Below are positions 14,912 through 22,558 of a DNA stretch of 64,000 nt, piece after piece (position 1 is the stretch's first letter; every line of letters begins with the position of its first letter). The position numbers and the translations under genes were made by a program. This DNA is from Ensifer sp. WSM1721. GTDB taxonomy: Bacteria > Pseudomonadota > Alphaproteobacteria > Rhizobiales > Rhizobiaceae. The notes beneath the pieces were generated by a model that searched no databases, was not told the DNA's origin, and was given only the letters and a program-made list of their open reading frames with translations. The stretch is from positions 372,001 to 436,000 of the forward strand of contig NZ_CP165782.1 of assembly GCF_000513895.2 (NCBI RefSeq). The letters run 5' to 3'.

Positions 14912-16209
14912 GCATCGCCATCATGTCACAGCTCTTCAGGGCGCATCTCGGCTCGACCGGGCGCAAGATGCTGGCCCTGCGCCTAGCGGACTTCGCAGAC
15001 GACGACGGCAAGGGCATCTGGCCGACGGTCAGGAAGCTTTCTCAGGAGACGGAGCTTTCCGAGCGCACCGTCCAGCGCATCCTCGCCGAGTTCGTCGACG
15101 AGGGGCTCCTGCTCGTGGTGAAGAAGGGCGGCAGCAAGCCAGGTGAGGCGACGCGATACGATTTCAACATGGCGGCGATCGCGCGCCTGCCGTCCGCAAA
15201 ATCGGTAGCCGACGGGTGTCATGGTGTCACCCATGACACAGTGTCACCCGTGACACCGGCGACAGAGACGGGTGACACTGACGACGCCGACGGGTGTCAC
15301 GGTGTCACCCAAACCGTAATAGAACCACCAATAGAACCATCAGAGAGAGAGGGTGCGCGCGAAGGCGATTTGAAGGATCAGGACGATCCGGCAAAGTTCG
15401 TCCAGCGGGTGAAGGCTCTCGAAATGGGCAGGGCGAACAATCCGTGGCCCGGTGCGATCGCCTCGTCGACGGCATGGGCGCTGCAGCAGTTCGAGAAGCT
15501 GACGCCGGAGGAGCGGCGTTTGGCTGAGGAACGGCGGGATGCCTACCTCGCCGAATGCAAGGCGCAGAAGGTCAAGAACGTCGCGCTGGGCGTCTACCTG
15601 CGGGACAAGAAATTCCTCGATGTGGTGCCTTCCGCCGTGAAGGCGCAGGCGGCCGGCGCGAAGATTCCGGTTGCTCCCTTCGGTCCAGTTTGGGCCGGCA
15701 TGAGGGCGCTGGCGCTGCTCGATGGGCCGGAGCCTGTCGAGGTGCCGCTCGATGTTCGCGATCGCGTCAGGCAGACGTTTGAGGTCATGCGCCGAAGCAG
15801 CGAGGCGAGGGCGCTGGCCTACCTGCACGGCAAAGGGATCGGGCTCGCCGACGGCGACCAGCTGATCTTCCCGGATGACTTCGACCAGGCGGAGCTGCGT
15901 CGCCGCGTCGTGGAGGACGGTTATCCGCGGGCAAAGGAGCTGCACCAGCAGGCGAAGGGCCGCGAGCGCGGCGTAGCCGAGGCGCGCTTCGAAGTGCTTG
16001 CCGATCTCTGTGAGCCGGTGCCAGTCGGCTCCGATCTCTTCGAGTGCTGGCGAGACTATCACGAGGAGGAAGGCTGGCCGTTCGTGCCAGATCCCGGACA
16101 GATGCCGGTCGTCTATTTCCCGAAGGGCGGCCCGGAAGGACTTCACGATTTCGAAATCGCCGCACGCGCGGCACTGAGACAGGAGCGGAGAGATGACCAT
16201 GCAGCGTAG
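14908..16209 (+). CDS. replication-initiator-like winged-helix protein
   Basis: A 433-residue protein starting at GTG 14908, coupled to the upstream stop. Residues about 30-75 are a wHTH_36-type winged helix (WPTVRKLSQETELSERTVQRILAEFVDEGLLLVV). Residues about 100-135 are a Thr/Asp-rich linker encoded by the iteron-like repeats at 15216-15307. The C-terminal 280 residues are a helical domain without a recognised motif. Layout (DNA-binding N-terminus, repeats inside the gene, early-operon position) parallels lambda O and other theta initiators. No helicase or loader motif is visible, so the host DnaB system would be needed. Confidence 0.65.
   Translation: MSIAIMSQLFRAHLGSTGRKMLALRLADFADDDGKGIWPTVRKLSQETELSERTVQRILAEFVDEGLLLVVKKGGSKPGEATRYDFNMAAIARLPSAKSVADGCHGVTHDTVSPVTPATETGDTDDADGCHGVTQTVIEPPIEPSEREGAREGDLKDQDDPAKFVQRVKALEMGRANNPWPGAIASSTAWALQQFEKLTPEERRLAEERRDAYLAECKAQKVKNVALGVYLRDKKFLDVVPSAVKAQAAGAKIPVAPFGPVWAGMRALALLDGPEPVEVPLDVRDRVRQTFEVMRRSSEARALAYLHGKGIGLADGDQLIFPDDFDQAELRRRVVEDGYPRAKELHQQAKGRERGVAEARFEVLADLCEPVPVGSDLFECWRDYHEEEGWPFVPDPGQMPVVYFPKGGPEGLHDFEIAARAALRQERRDDHAA
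15216..15307. repeat. iteron-like cluster, candidate replication origin
   Basis: Eight copies of GTGTCA or its complement TGACAC occur in 92 bp: 15216, 15224, 15241, 15294 and 15302 direct; 15234, 15251 and 15273 inverted (first base of each). A 19-bp unit GGGTGTCA(t/c)GGTGTCACCC occurs twice (15214-15232, 15292-15310). The cluster lies inside the initiator-like gene, as in lambda ori. A slightly A-rich stretch follows at 15311-15350. Confidence 0.6.
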
Positions 16210-16840
16210 GATCTTCACCGGTAGCCCGATTGCGCTGCAGGGCCGCGAGCGTTTCGAGGACCGGATGCGCCGAATCACAGAAAGAAGCTTGAGGGCTGCC
16301 TCCATGAAATTTACCGAAAAGAACCCCGAATCGGCTCGCTGGTACTGCCTGCTCGTGAAGCGGGGCCGAGAATTCGATGTGGAAAACTCTCTGAGGGAGG
16401 CAAACGTCGAGGCATTTATGCCGCGCGAGCGGGTCATCAAGGTCCGTCACGGACGGAAAATCGAGGGCGATATTCCCTATTTCCCGAGCTACATGCTGGT
16501 GAGATGCGTGCCGTCGCCCGAGGCTTTCCTCGGCCTTCGGCGGCACAAGAATGTGCTCGATATCGTCGGGGGAGCAACGGGCTATCACATCGTCAGAGAC
16601 GAGAATGTTGCAATGTTTAAAAGGGTTTGCGAGGGGGCCGAGGTGCCGCGCATTGCGACGGACAAGACGTTCCAGCAAGGCGACAGTGCCGACATCGTGC
16701 TCGGTCCCTTCGCCGGCTTCATGTGCATCGTCACGGCAGTGAAGTGGTGCCGGCAGGCGAAGGCGAGCGTCCGCATCGACGTGCATGGGCGCCCGTTCGA
16801 CATCGACAGCATGCCTCTTGCGTTTTTGAAAAAGCTGTGA
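16193..16840 (+). CDS. NusG/RfaH-family antitermination protein, phage-encoded
   Basis: A 215-residue protein. The N-terminal 55 residues are an extra charged region. Then comes a NusG N-terminal domain (SARWYCLLVKRGREFDVENSLREANVEAFMP, GDIPYFPSYMLVRC) and a C-terminal KOW-like domain (FQQGDSADIVLGPFAGFMCIV, IDVHGRPFDIDSMPLAFL). NusG proteins bind RNA polymerase and change pausing and termination. This one is the last early gene, directly before a structured leader with a terminator and the late operon, so it most likely lets polymerase read into the late genes, a functional counterpart of lambda Q. It overlaps the previous gene by 17 bp. Confidence 0.8.
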   Translation: MTMQRRIFTGSPIALQGRERFEDRMRRITERSLRAASMKFTEKNPESARWYCLLVKRGREFDVENSLREANVEAFMPRERVIKVRHGRKIEGDIPYFPSYMLVRCVPSPEAFLGLRRHKNVLDIVGGATGYHIVRDENVAMFKRVCEGAEVPRIATDKTFQQGDSADIVLGPFAGFMCIVTAVKWCRQAKASVRIDVHGRPFDIDSMPLAFLKKL

Positions 16841-17048
16841 GAGTCATTCTCCAACGGACGAACCGGATACCGTAACCCTCCGATCCCCTTGTCTCGATAC
16901 AAGGGCAGAGCAGGCGAAGAGCCTCAGGGAACAACGCCCCGGTCCCGCACCCTGACAGCCTCGAAAGAGAGGCACCGACTCAGGGCCAGTGCGCAAGCTA
17001 TGACCAGATGACAGGCGGCCGAGAGGTCGCCTTTTTTCGTTTAAGGTT
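16841..17048 (+). ncRNA. structured late-operon leader (untranslated)
   Basis: 208 bases without an ORF between the NusG-like gene and the first late gene. It can form several hairpins: CCCTTGT/ACAAGGG (16886-16892 with 16899-16905), GCCTC/GAGGC around GAAAGA (about 16960-16975), CTCAGGG/CCCTGA pairings, and the terminator at 17014-17037. I do not recognise a named RNA family. Its position suggests a target for the NusG paralogue. Confidence 0.5.
17014..17037 (+). terminator. rho-independent terminator before the late operon
   Basis: A seven-pair stem GGCGGCC (17014-17020) with GGTCGCC (17025-17031), GAGA tetraloop, then six T residues (17032-17037). It ends 11 bp before the first late gene start, so late transcription from upstream must pass it. 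Confidence 0.85.
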
Positions 17049-17825
17049 ATGGAGTTCCAGTTCCAGAGCAACATTGCCGAGTGGACGAAGAACCTGGAGG
17101 ACATCTACCGGCGGCAGATACCGTTCGCGACGGCGCAAGCGCTGAACGACACGGTCGAGGATCTGCGCGAACACCATCGCATGATCCTGCCGGTCACCTT
17201 CGATCGGCCGACCCGCTACACGTTGAACAGCCTGCGCATCCTGAAGGCGAGCACGCGACGTGATCTGGTCGCCGGCATCTACTTCAAGGAAAGTAATCGC
17301 AGCGGCCAGCACTATCTCATGCCGCAGGTTGAAGGGGGCGGCAGGCCGCACAAGGCCTTCGAGCGGTGGCTTATTCAGCGTGGCATCATGGCATCGAACG
17401 AATACGCGGTGCCAGCCTCCGGCCTGAAGCTCGATGCCTATGGCAACGTCTCCGGTAGCGTGATCACCAGCATCTTGTCGCAGCTCTACGCTTCACCTGA
17501 TGCGCATCAATGGGAGACGGCTCGATCGCGCAAGCGCGCCGGTCCAGCGCGCAATCGCTACTTCGTGCCGCAACCGGGCAGCTCGCTTCGGCGCGGCATC
17601 TGGCGGCGGAAGGGAAAGAAGACGATAGAGCCTGTCTTCGTCTTCGTTTCCTCGGTCGCATACCAGGCGCGGTATCCGTTCTTCGATATCAGCATGGAAC
17701 GTGCACGCATCTATTTCCCGATGAACTTCGAACGGCGCTTGCTCGCCGGCATCGAAGACCAGCGGTCATATCGCATGAGCCAAGGCATGGCCGCCCCTGC
17801 TTCGAATTGGTCGATGTCGACCTGA
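17049..17825 (+). CDS. putative minor tail protein (lambda gpZ / tail-completion-like)
   Basis: A 258-residue basic protein. The N-terminus (SNIAEWTKNLEDIYRRQIPFATAQALNDTVEDLREHH) has the pattern of lambda gpZ-type minor tail proteins, and no membrane segment is seen. It is the first gene after the terminator and lies upstream of the terminase genes, an unusual place for a tail protein. Function by weak similarity only. The 167 bp downstream hold no ORF that I trust. Confidence 0.5.
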   Translation: MEFQFQSNIAEWTKNLEDIYRRQIPFATAQALNDTVEDLREHHRMILPVTFDRPTRYTLNSLRILKASTRRDLVAGIYFKESNRSGQHYLMPQVEGGGRPHKAFERWLIQRGIMASNEYAVPASGLKLDAYGNVSGSVITSILSQLYASPDAHQWETARSRKRAGPARNRYFVPQPGSSLRRGIWRRKGKKTIEPVFVFVSSVAYQARYPFFDISMERARIYFPMNFERRLLAGIEDQRSYRMSQGMAAPASNWSMST

Positions 17826-17992
17826 CCGGAAGGCGGAAACCCCGGCCGAGGCACATGCGACCCCTCGATCAGCCCATCACGGGTCCTTCCAGCGATTTAA
17901 GGCCCCGCGAGGTAGTTCGAACCCCGATTTGTTTGACTATTTGGTGCGGCCGATGGGCTGCTTTTTCCATTGTTGTTGTTGTGGTCCCCTGA

Positions 17993-18649
17993 ATGACCGA
18001 TGAAGGCAACGCACTGACCGAAAGTCAGGTGCTCGACCTCGTGGCGCGCTATCCGCTGCCAGAGGGCGTGGTCGATTGCGTCATGACGCGGGAAGAGCTT
18101 GCTGAAGCGGTTGCTGTTTCGCTTCCGACCATCACCGAATGGATCGGCAAGGGGATGCCGGTCAAGGAAATGGGCGGGCAGGGCCGACCGTATCAGCTCG
18201 TGCTTTCGCACTGCTGGGCCTGGCGGCAGGCGTGGAAGGCGCAAGAGGACCTGCGGTCCGAGCAGGTGAAGCGGACGCAGGCGGCAATGCGCCTCGCGCT
18301 TGTCGGCGGCTCGGCCGGTGACAGCGAAATGGCGCTCGACCCGAAAACGCGGCGCGAGATACTTGCGGTGCAGATCGAGCAGGAGCGCTTCCAGCGCGAG
18401 CGCAACGAACTGCTGCGCCGGGGTGACGTCTCCGAAACCTTCGATACCCTGCTCGGCATCATTCGCGACACGATGGAGAGCGCCCCCGACCGAGTCGAGC
18501 GTCGGCAGGCGATTCCGCCAAAAGTCACCGACATGCTCGTCGAGATCTGCGACGAGATGCTCGCCGAGCTGCGCAGGCGGATCGAGGATTTCTGGGACAA
18601 GCGGCAGGTGCGCGACATTCGGCAGGCGCGGGATCTGTTCGATGCATAG
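17993..18649 (+). CDS. terminase small subunit (Nu1/DUF1441-like)
   Basis: A 218-residue DNA-recognition subunit. MTREELAEAVAVSLPTITEWIGKGMPVKEMGGQGRPYQL is the winged-helix region of Nu1-type proteins (residues about 30-70). It is followed by a long helical region for assembly with the large subunit. The stop overlaps the large-subunit start by eight bases. Confidence 0.85.
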   Translation: MTDEGNALTESQVLDLVARYPLPEGVVDCVMTREELAEAVAVSLPTITEWIGKGMPVKEMGGQGRPYQLVLSHCWAWRQAWKAQEDLRSEQVKRTQAAMRLALVGGSAGDSEMALDPKTRREILAVQIEQERFQRERNELLRRGDVSETFDTLLGIIRDTMESAPDRVERRQAIPPKVTDMLVEICDEMLAELRRRIEDFWDKRQVRDIRQARDLFDA

Positions 18650-20765
18650 CACTCCCGCCTGGTTGCGGTTTCTGCCGCCAGTGCCGCCGCCGAAGTTTGC
18701 TGATCCTGGTGATCTCATCATCGAGCGGCTCGGCACCTTGCGGCCGGCGCTCAGAATAGACGTTCCGACGTGGGCTGAAAGCAGCCGGCGTCTGTCGACA
18801 AAGGAGTATCAGGGTCTCTGGAGGAATGACTTTGCGCCGTACATGACCGAGCCATCGCGCATGGTGACGTCGCGGAAGTACAGGGCGGTCGTTTTTGCCG
18901 GCCCGGCGCGAACGTCGAAATCGGAAAGCCTTGTCCTGAATGGCATCGGTCACCGTATCGCCTGTGCGCCGGCCGATACCCTGGTGGTCTGCCAGACGAA
19001 GGACAGCGCCAAGGCATTCTCGGAGAAGAAGCTGGCGCCGATGCTCCGGGCGAACCGCGACCTTGCCGCCAAGCAATTGACGAGCCGGGGTGCGGACAAC
19101 ATTCACGAGAAGAAGTTCCAGGGGAACATGAACCTCGTGATCGGCTGGCCGGTCATCGGCTACTTCAGCCAGAACGAATACACCTTCGTCATCCTGACCG
19201 ATCGCGATCGTATGCCCGACGATGTCGACGGCGAAGGTGATCCGATGACGCTGGCGAAAAAGCGGACGCAACAGGCCGGCTCGCTCGGCATGGTCATAGA
19301 GGAGAGTTCTCCGGGCCGAGTGATCGAGCAGGACGATTGGAAGCCGGGGACGCCGCATGAGGCGCCGCCGTGCTCGGGTATCCTGGGCGATTACAATCTC
19401 GGGACGCGTGGCGCGTTCTACTGGACTTGTCCTTCCTGCAATGAGCCGTTCCGGCCGGAATTCGATCGCTTGCAGTGGGAAACGAAGGCGACGCCCAGCG
19501 AGAGCGCGCAGACCGTCGAGATGGTTTGCCCGAACGGCTGCTGTATCCCGCAGTCGCACAAGTTCGAATGCAACCGGGCCGGCTTCTGGTTGCACGAGAC
19601 CAGCGACGGCAAGGACGTGTGCGAGATCGATGATCCGAACGTTCGTGATGCCGAGATCGTGTCCTATCGGTGCGAGGGGCCGATCGCCGCGATGCAGAGT
19701 TGGGAACAGCTCGTTTCCACCTACCTCGAGGCAAAGGAGAAGTTCGACGCCACCGGCGACGATACCTCGCTGAAAGCGACGATCACCCTCGACCAGGGCA
19801 AGCCTTACCTGCCGCTCGTCAGGAGCATCGGCGAGTCGGTGTCGGAAGATACGCTGCGGGCGCTCGCCGAGCGCTATCCACTCCGGATCGTCCCGGCAGA
19901 GGCGCGGTTCCTGACGGTTCAGATCGACATCCAGGGCAACCGTTTCGTTGTCCATGTCGATGCCTGGGGCGAGGGGCTGGAGCGCTGGCTGATCGACCGC
20001 TTCGACATCGCGCAGCCGCCGGAGACGGCGCCCGGCGGCCAGCGCGACGAGAAGGGCAACGCCCGCCGCGCGATCGACCCGGCTCGGTATTTCGAGGATT
20101 GGGCCGATCTGCCGGCGTTGCTGCACAAGGCCTATCCGGTCGAGGGCAGCGAATTCTCGCTGATGCCGGTTGCGATGATCATTGACTCGGCCGGTCGGCC
20201 GGGCGTCACGCCGAACGCCTATCGCTTCCTGCGCAAGATGAAGCGCGAAGGCCTTGGGCAGCGCGTGTTCCTGGCGAAGGGCAGTTCCCGCCTCGATGAT
20301 CGCGCCCGGCACGTCGAACCGGAAAAGGTGCTCCAGCAGAAGGGCCGCAAGATCAGCGATATCAAGCTGGTTTTCGTCGGAACCGACAAGCTGAAAGATG
20401 AGGTCATCCTGGCGGTCACCCGCAAGGAAGCGGGGCCGGGCAAGTATCATCTCAGCGAGCATCTGCCGGCGCAGGTCTTTGCGGAGATGACCGCCGAAGT
20501 CCGGACAGAAAAGGGCTGGGAGCGCCGGAAGAGCGGCGCTCCCAACGAAGCCTTCGACCTGTCGGTCTACGGAAAAGCGCTCGTCATCATCCTGAAGGGC
20601 GAGAAGATCGACTGGGGCAATCCGCATACCGTCCCGCATTGGGCGCGGCCAGCCAACGAGAATTCCTTCGCCGTGCGGCAGCAGCAGGGCGCGGCGCAGA
20701 AGTCCGAACTGATCCATCCCGCGCCGGTCCGCCGGCGCAGGGTCCTCTCACAGGGTATCCGCTAA
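18642..20765 (+). CDS. terminase large subunit (GpA family)
   Basis: A 707-residue packaging motor and nuclease of the lambda gpA class. A deviant Walker A (GPARTSKSE, residues about 87-95) resembles the lambda form, and the Walker B-like region reads FVILTDRDRMPDDVDGEGDP. A Cys cluster (CPSCNEPF ... CPNGCC) near 265-305 may bind zinc. The C-terminal nuclease part includes FLTVQIDIQGNRFVVHVDAWG, IIDSAGRP and the end near 690. The start at 18642 is fixed by overlap with the small subunit. It cuts and packages the genome, probably at cos-type sites. Confidence 0.93.
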   Translation: MHSTPAWLRFLPPVPPPKFADPGDLIIERLGTLRPALRIDVPTWAESSRRLSTKEYQGLWRNDFAPYMTEPSRMVTSRKYRAVVFAGPARTSKSESLVLNGIGHRIACAPADTLVVCQTKDSAKAFSEKKLAPMLRANRDLAAKQLTSRGADNIHEKKFQGNMNLVIGWPVIGYFSQNEYTFVILTDRDRMPDDVDGEGDPMTLAKKRTQQAGSLGMVIEESSPGRVIEQDDWKPGTPHEAPPCSGILGDYNLGTRGAFYWTCPSCNEPFRPEFDRLQWETKATPSESAQTVEMVCPNGCCIPQSHKFECNRAGFWLHETSDGKDVCEIDDPNVRDAEIVSYRCEGPIAAMQSWEQLVSTYLEAKEKFDATGDDTSLKATITLDQGKPYLPLVRSIGESVSEDTLRALAERYPLRIVPAEARFLTVQIDIQGNRFVVHVDAWGEGLERWLIDRFDIAQPPETAPGGQRDEKGNARRAIDPARYFEDWADLPALLHKAYPVEGSEFSLMPVAMIIDSAGRPGVTPNAYRFLRKMKREGLGQRVFLAKGSSRLDDRARHVEPEKVLQQKGRKISDIKLVFVGTDKLKDEVILAVTRKEAGPGKYHLSEHLPAQVFAEMTAEVRTEKGWERRKSGAPNEAFDLSVYGKALVIILKGEKIDWGNPHTVPHWARPANENSFAVRQQQGAAQKSELIHPAPVRRRRVLSQGIR

Positions 20766-20990
20766 ATGGCCGGCATCACTCTCGACCAGGCACAAGCGCA
20801 GCTTGACCTGTGGCTTGCAGCCTCCGCCGCGGTGGCGAAAAAGCAGTCCTACTCGATCGCGGGGCGTTCGCTGACGCTCGCAGACGCGGCCGACATCCAG
20901 CGGAACATCGAATACTGGAATTCGATGGTGCAGAAGCTCACTGCCGCTGCGACCGGACGCGGCCGGCTTCGTTACGGAGTCGCCGAATGA
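20766..20990 (+). CDS. DUF6148 / gpW-like head completion protein
   Basis: A 74-residue protein: GITLDQAQAQLDLWLAASAAV then SYSIAGRSLTLADAADIQRNIEYWN. This matches the short gpW-type protein that sits between terminase and portal in lambdoid phages and joins head to tail. Immediately follows the terminase stop and overlaps the portal start by four bases. Confidence 0.8.
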   Translation: MAGITLDQAQAQLDLWLAASAAVAKKQSYSIAGRSLTLADAADIQRNIEYWNSMVQKLTAAATGRGRLRYGVAE

Positions 20991-22558
20991 AGCTGCCACC
21001 TCGCGCATCGATGACGCTGCTCGATCGCGCCATCGCGGTTTTCGACCCCGTGCGGGCGGTGCGTCGTCACCAGGCGCGGCAGGTGCTGGCGCTCGCGACC
21101 GGCGGCTACAAGGGCGGCAAGAAGAACCGTCGGCAGACTCAAAACTGGAATGCCGAAGACGGAAGCGCCAACGCCGATACCGTGCCGGATCTGCCGACGC
21201 TTCGTGCCCGCTCGCGCGACCTGCGCCGGAACGTGCCGATCGCCACCGGCGCGATCGCGACGCGCATCACCAATGTGATCGGCGAGGGGCTGAAGGTCTA
21301 CCCGCAGATCGACCGCAAGGCGCTCGGTCTTTCGGTCAAGCAGGCCCGAGAATGGAACCGGAAGGCCAAGGCGGAATTCGAGCTTGCCGCCTGGACGGCC
21401 GATTTTACCGGCGTGCAGAGCTTCGGCGAGCTGCAGGCGCTCGTCTTCGGGGCGACGGACGAATCCGGCGACGTGCTCGCAATCCGCCGCTATCGCAAGG
21501 ATGCCGGCGACACCTATGGCACGAAGCTGCAGATCGTCGAGGCGGATCGGCTATCCAATCCGAACTTCGGCATGGATACCGACACGCTCGTCGCCGGCGT
21601 CGAGACGAACGAAAGCGGCGTCGTGAAAGCCTATCACGTGAGCGATCGTCACCCGGGCGATCTGTTCCGCAAGGCGATGACCTGGCGCCGCGTGCCTGCT
21701 TACTACAACGATGGGCGGCCGATCGTGCTGCACCTCTTCAAGCGGCTTCGCCCGGACCAGGCGAGGGGCGTGCCTTATCTGGCTCCCGTCGTCGAGATCC
21801 TGAGGCAATTCGGCGAATACACCGATGCCGAGGTGCAGGCGGCCGTCATCTCGGCCTTCTTCACGGTTTTCGTGAAGGGGTCGCCGGACGGATCGACCGG
21901 CCCGCTTCCGACCTCGGATGCCGGATCGGCCTCGGGCGCCGAGGAAGTGAAACTCGGCGCCGGCGCGATCGTTAGCCTTGCCGATGGCGAGGATATCGCG
22001 ATCGCCAATCCGAACCGGCCGAACCCGAATTTCGACGCCTTTGCAATGGCGCTGCTGCGGCAGATCGGGGTGGCGCTGGAGATCCCGTTCGAGCTGCTGA
22101 TCAAGCACTTCACGGCCAGCTATTCAGCGAGCCGGGCCGCGCTGGAAATGGCGTGGCAGACGTTCCGGCGTGAACGCGCGTGGCTGGTCAAGAGCTTCTG
22201 CCAGCCCTTCTACGAATGGGTGATCGAAGAGGCGATCCTGATCGGTCGCCTGGAGGCGCCGGGCTTCTTCGACGATCCGGCGCGCCGTGGCGCCTGGCTG
22301 AAAACCGATTGGTACGGTCCGACAAAGGTCTCGCTCGATCCGAAGAAGGATGCCGAAGCCGATCGGCAGGACCTCGAGAACCGCACCAAGACGCGCCAGC
22401 AGATCATCATGGAGCGCACCGGCGGCGATCTGGAAAGCAAGTTTGAGCAGCTCGGCGTCGAGGAACGGCTGGCCGAAGAGAACCGCCTCTCGGCGCCGGC
22501 CGCAACCTCGGGCGTAGACGAGACGGCAAGCGAAGACGATGAGGAGAAAGAGGAATGA
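20987..22558 (+). CDS. portal protein (lambda gpB family)
   Basis: A 523-residue protein with the lambda portal pattern: RARSRDLRRNVPIATGAIATRITNVIGEGL near residues 70-105, then LQIVEADRLSNP, GVPYLAPVVEILRQFGEYTDAEVQAAVISAFFTVFV and FELLIKHFTASYSASRAALEMAW. It forms the dodecameric ring at the head vertex through which DNA enters. Start at 20987 from the four-base overlap with the upstream gene. Confidence 0.93.
   Translation: MKLPPRASMTLLDRAIAVFDPVRAVRRHQARQVLALATGGYKGGKKNRRQTQNWNAEDGSANADTVPDLPTLRARSRDLRRNVPIATGAIATRITNVIGEGLKVYPQIDRKALGLSVKQAREWNRKAKAEFELAAWTADFTGVQSFGELQALVFGATDESGDVLAIRRYRKDAGDTYGTKLQIVEADRLSNPNFGMDTDTLVAGVETNESGVVKAYHVSDRHPGDLFRKAMTWRRVPAYYNDGRPIVLHLFKRLRPDQARGVPYLAPVVEILRQFGEYTDAEVQAAVISAFFTVFVKGSPDGSTGPLPTSDAGSASGAEEVKLGAGAIVSLADGEDIAIANPNRPNPNFDAFAMALLRQIGVALEIPFELLIKHFTASYSASRAALEMAWQTFRRERAWLVKSFCQPFYEWVIEEAILIGRLEAPGFFDDPARRGAWLKTDWYGPTKVSLDPKKDAEADRQDLENRTKTRQQIIMERTGGDLESKFEQLGVEERLAEENRLSAPAATSGVDETASEDDEEKEE

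Noticed and set aside
15214..15310. Repeat cluster as a CRISPR array
   Set aside because: The units are only 6-19 bp, occur in both orientations without regular spacers, and lie inside a coding sequence.
17826..17992. Gap before the terminase genes containing GTAGTTCGAACCCC, tRNA-like
   Set aside because: The motif resembles a T-loop, but no acceptor, anticodon or D-arm can be folded around it.
18525..20717. 730-codon minus-strand frame opposite the terminase gene
   Set aside because: Shadow of the terminase gene; Arg/Leu-rich text without any motif.
18642..20765. Deviant Walker A and B in the terminase large subunit as a sign of inactivation
   Set aside because: Lambda gpA itself has a non-canonical Walker A of the same kind, and the gene is full length.
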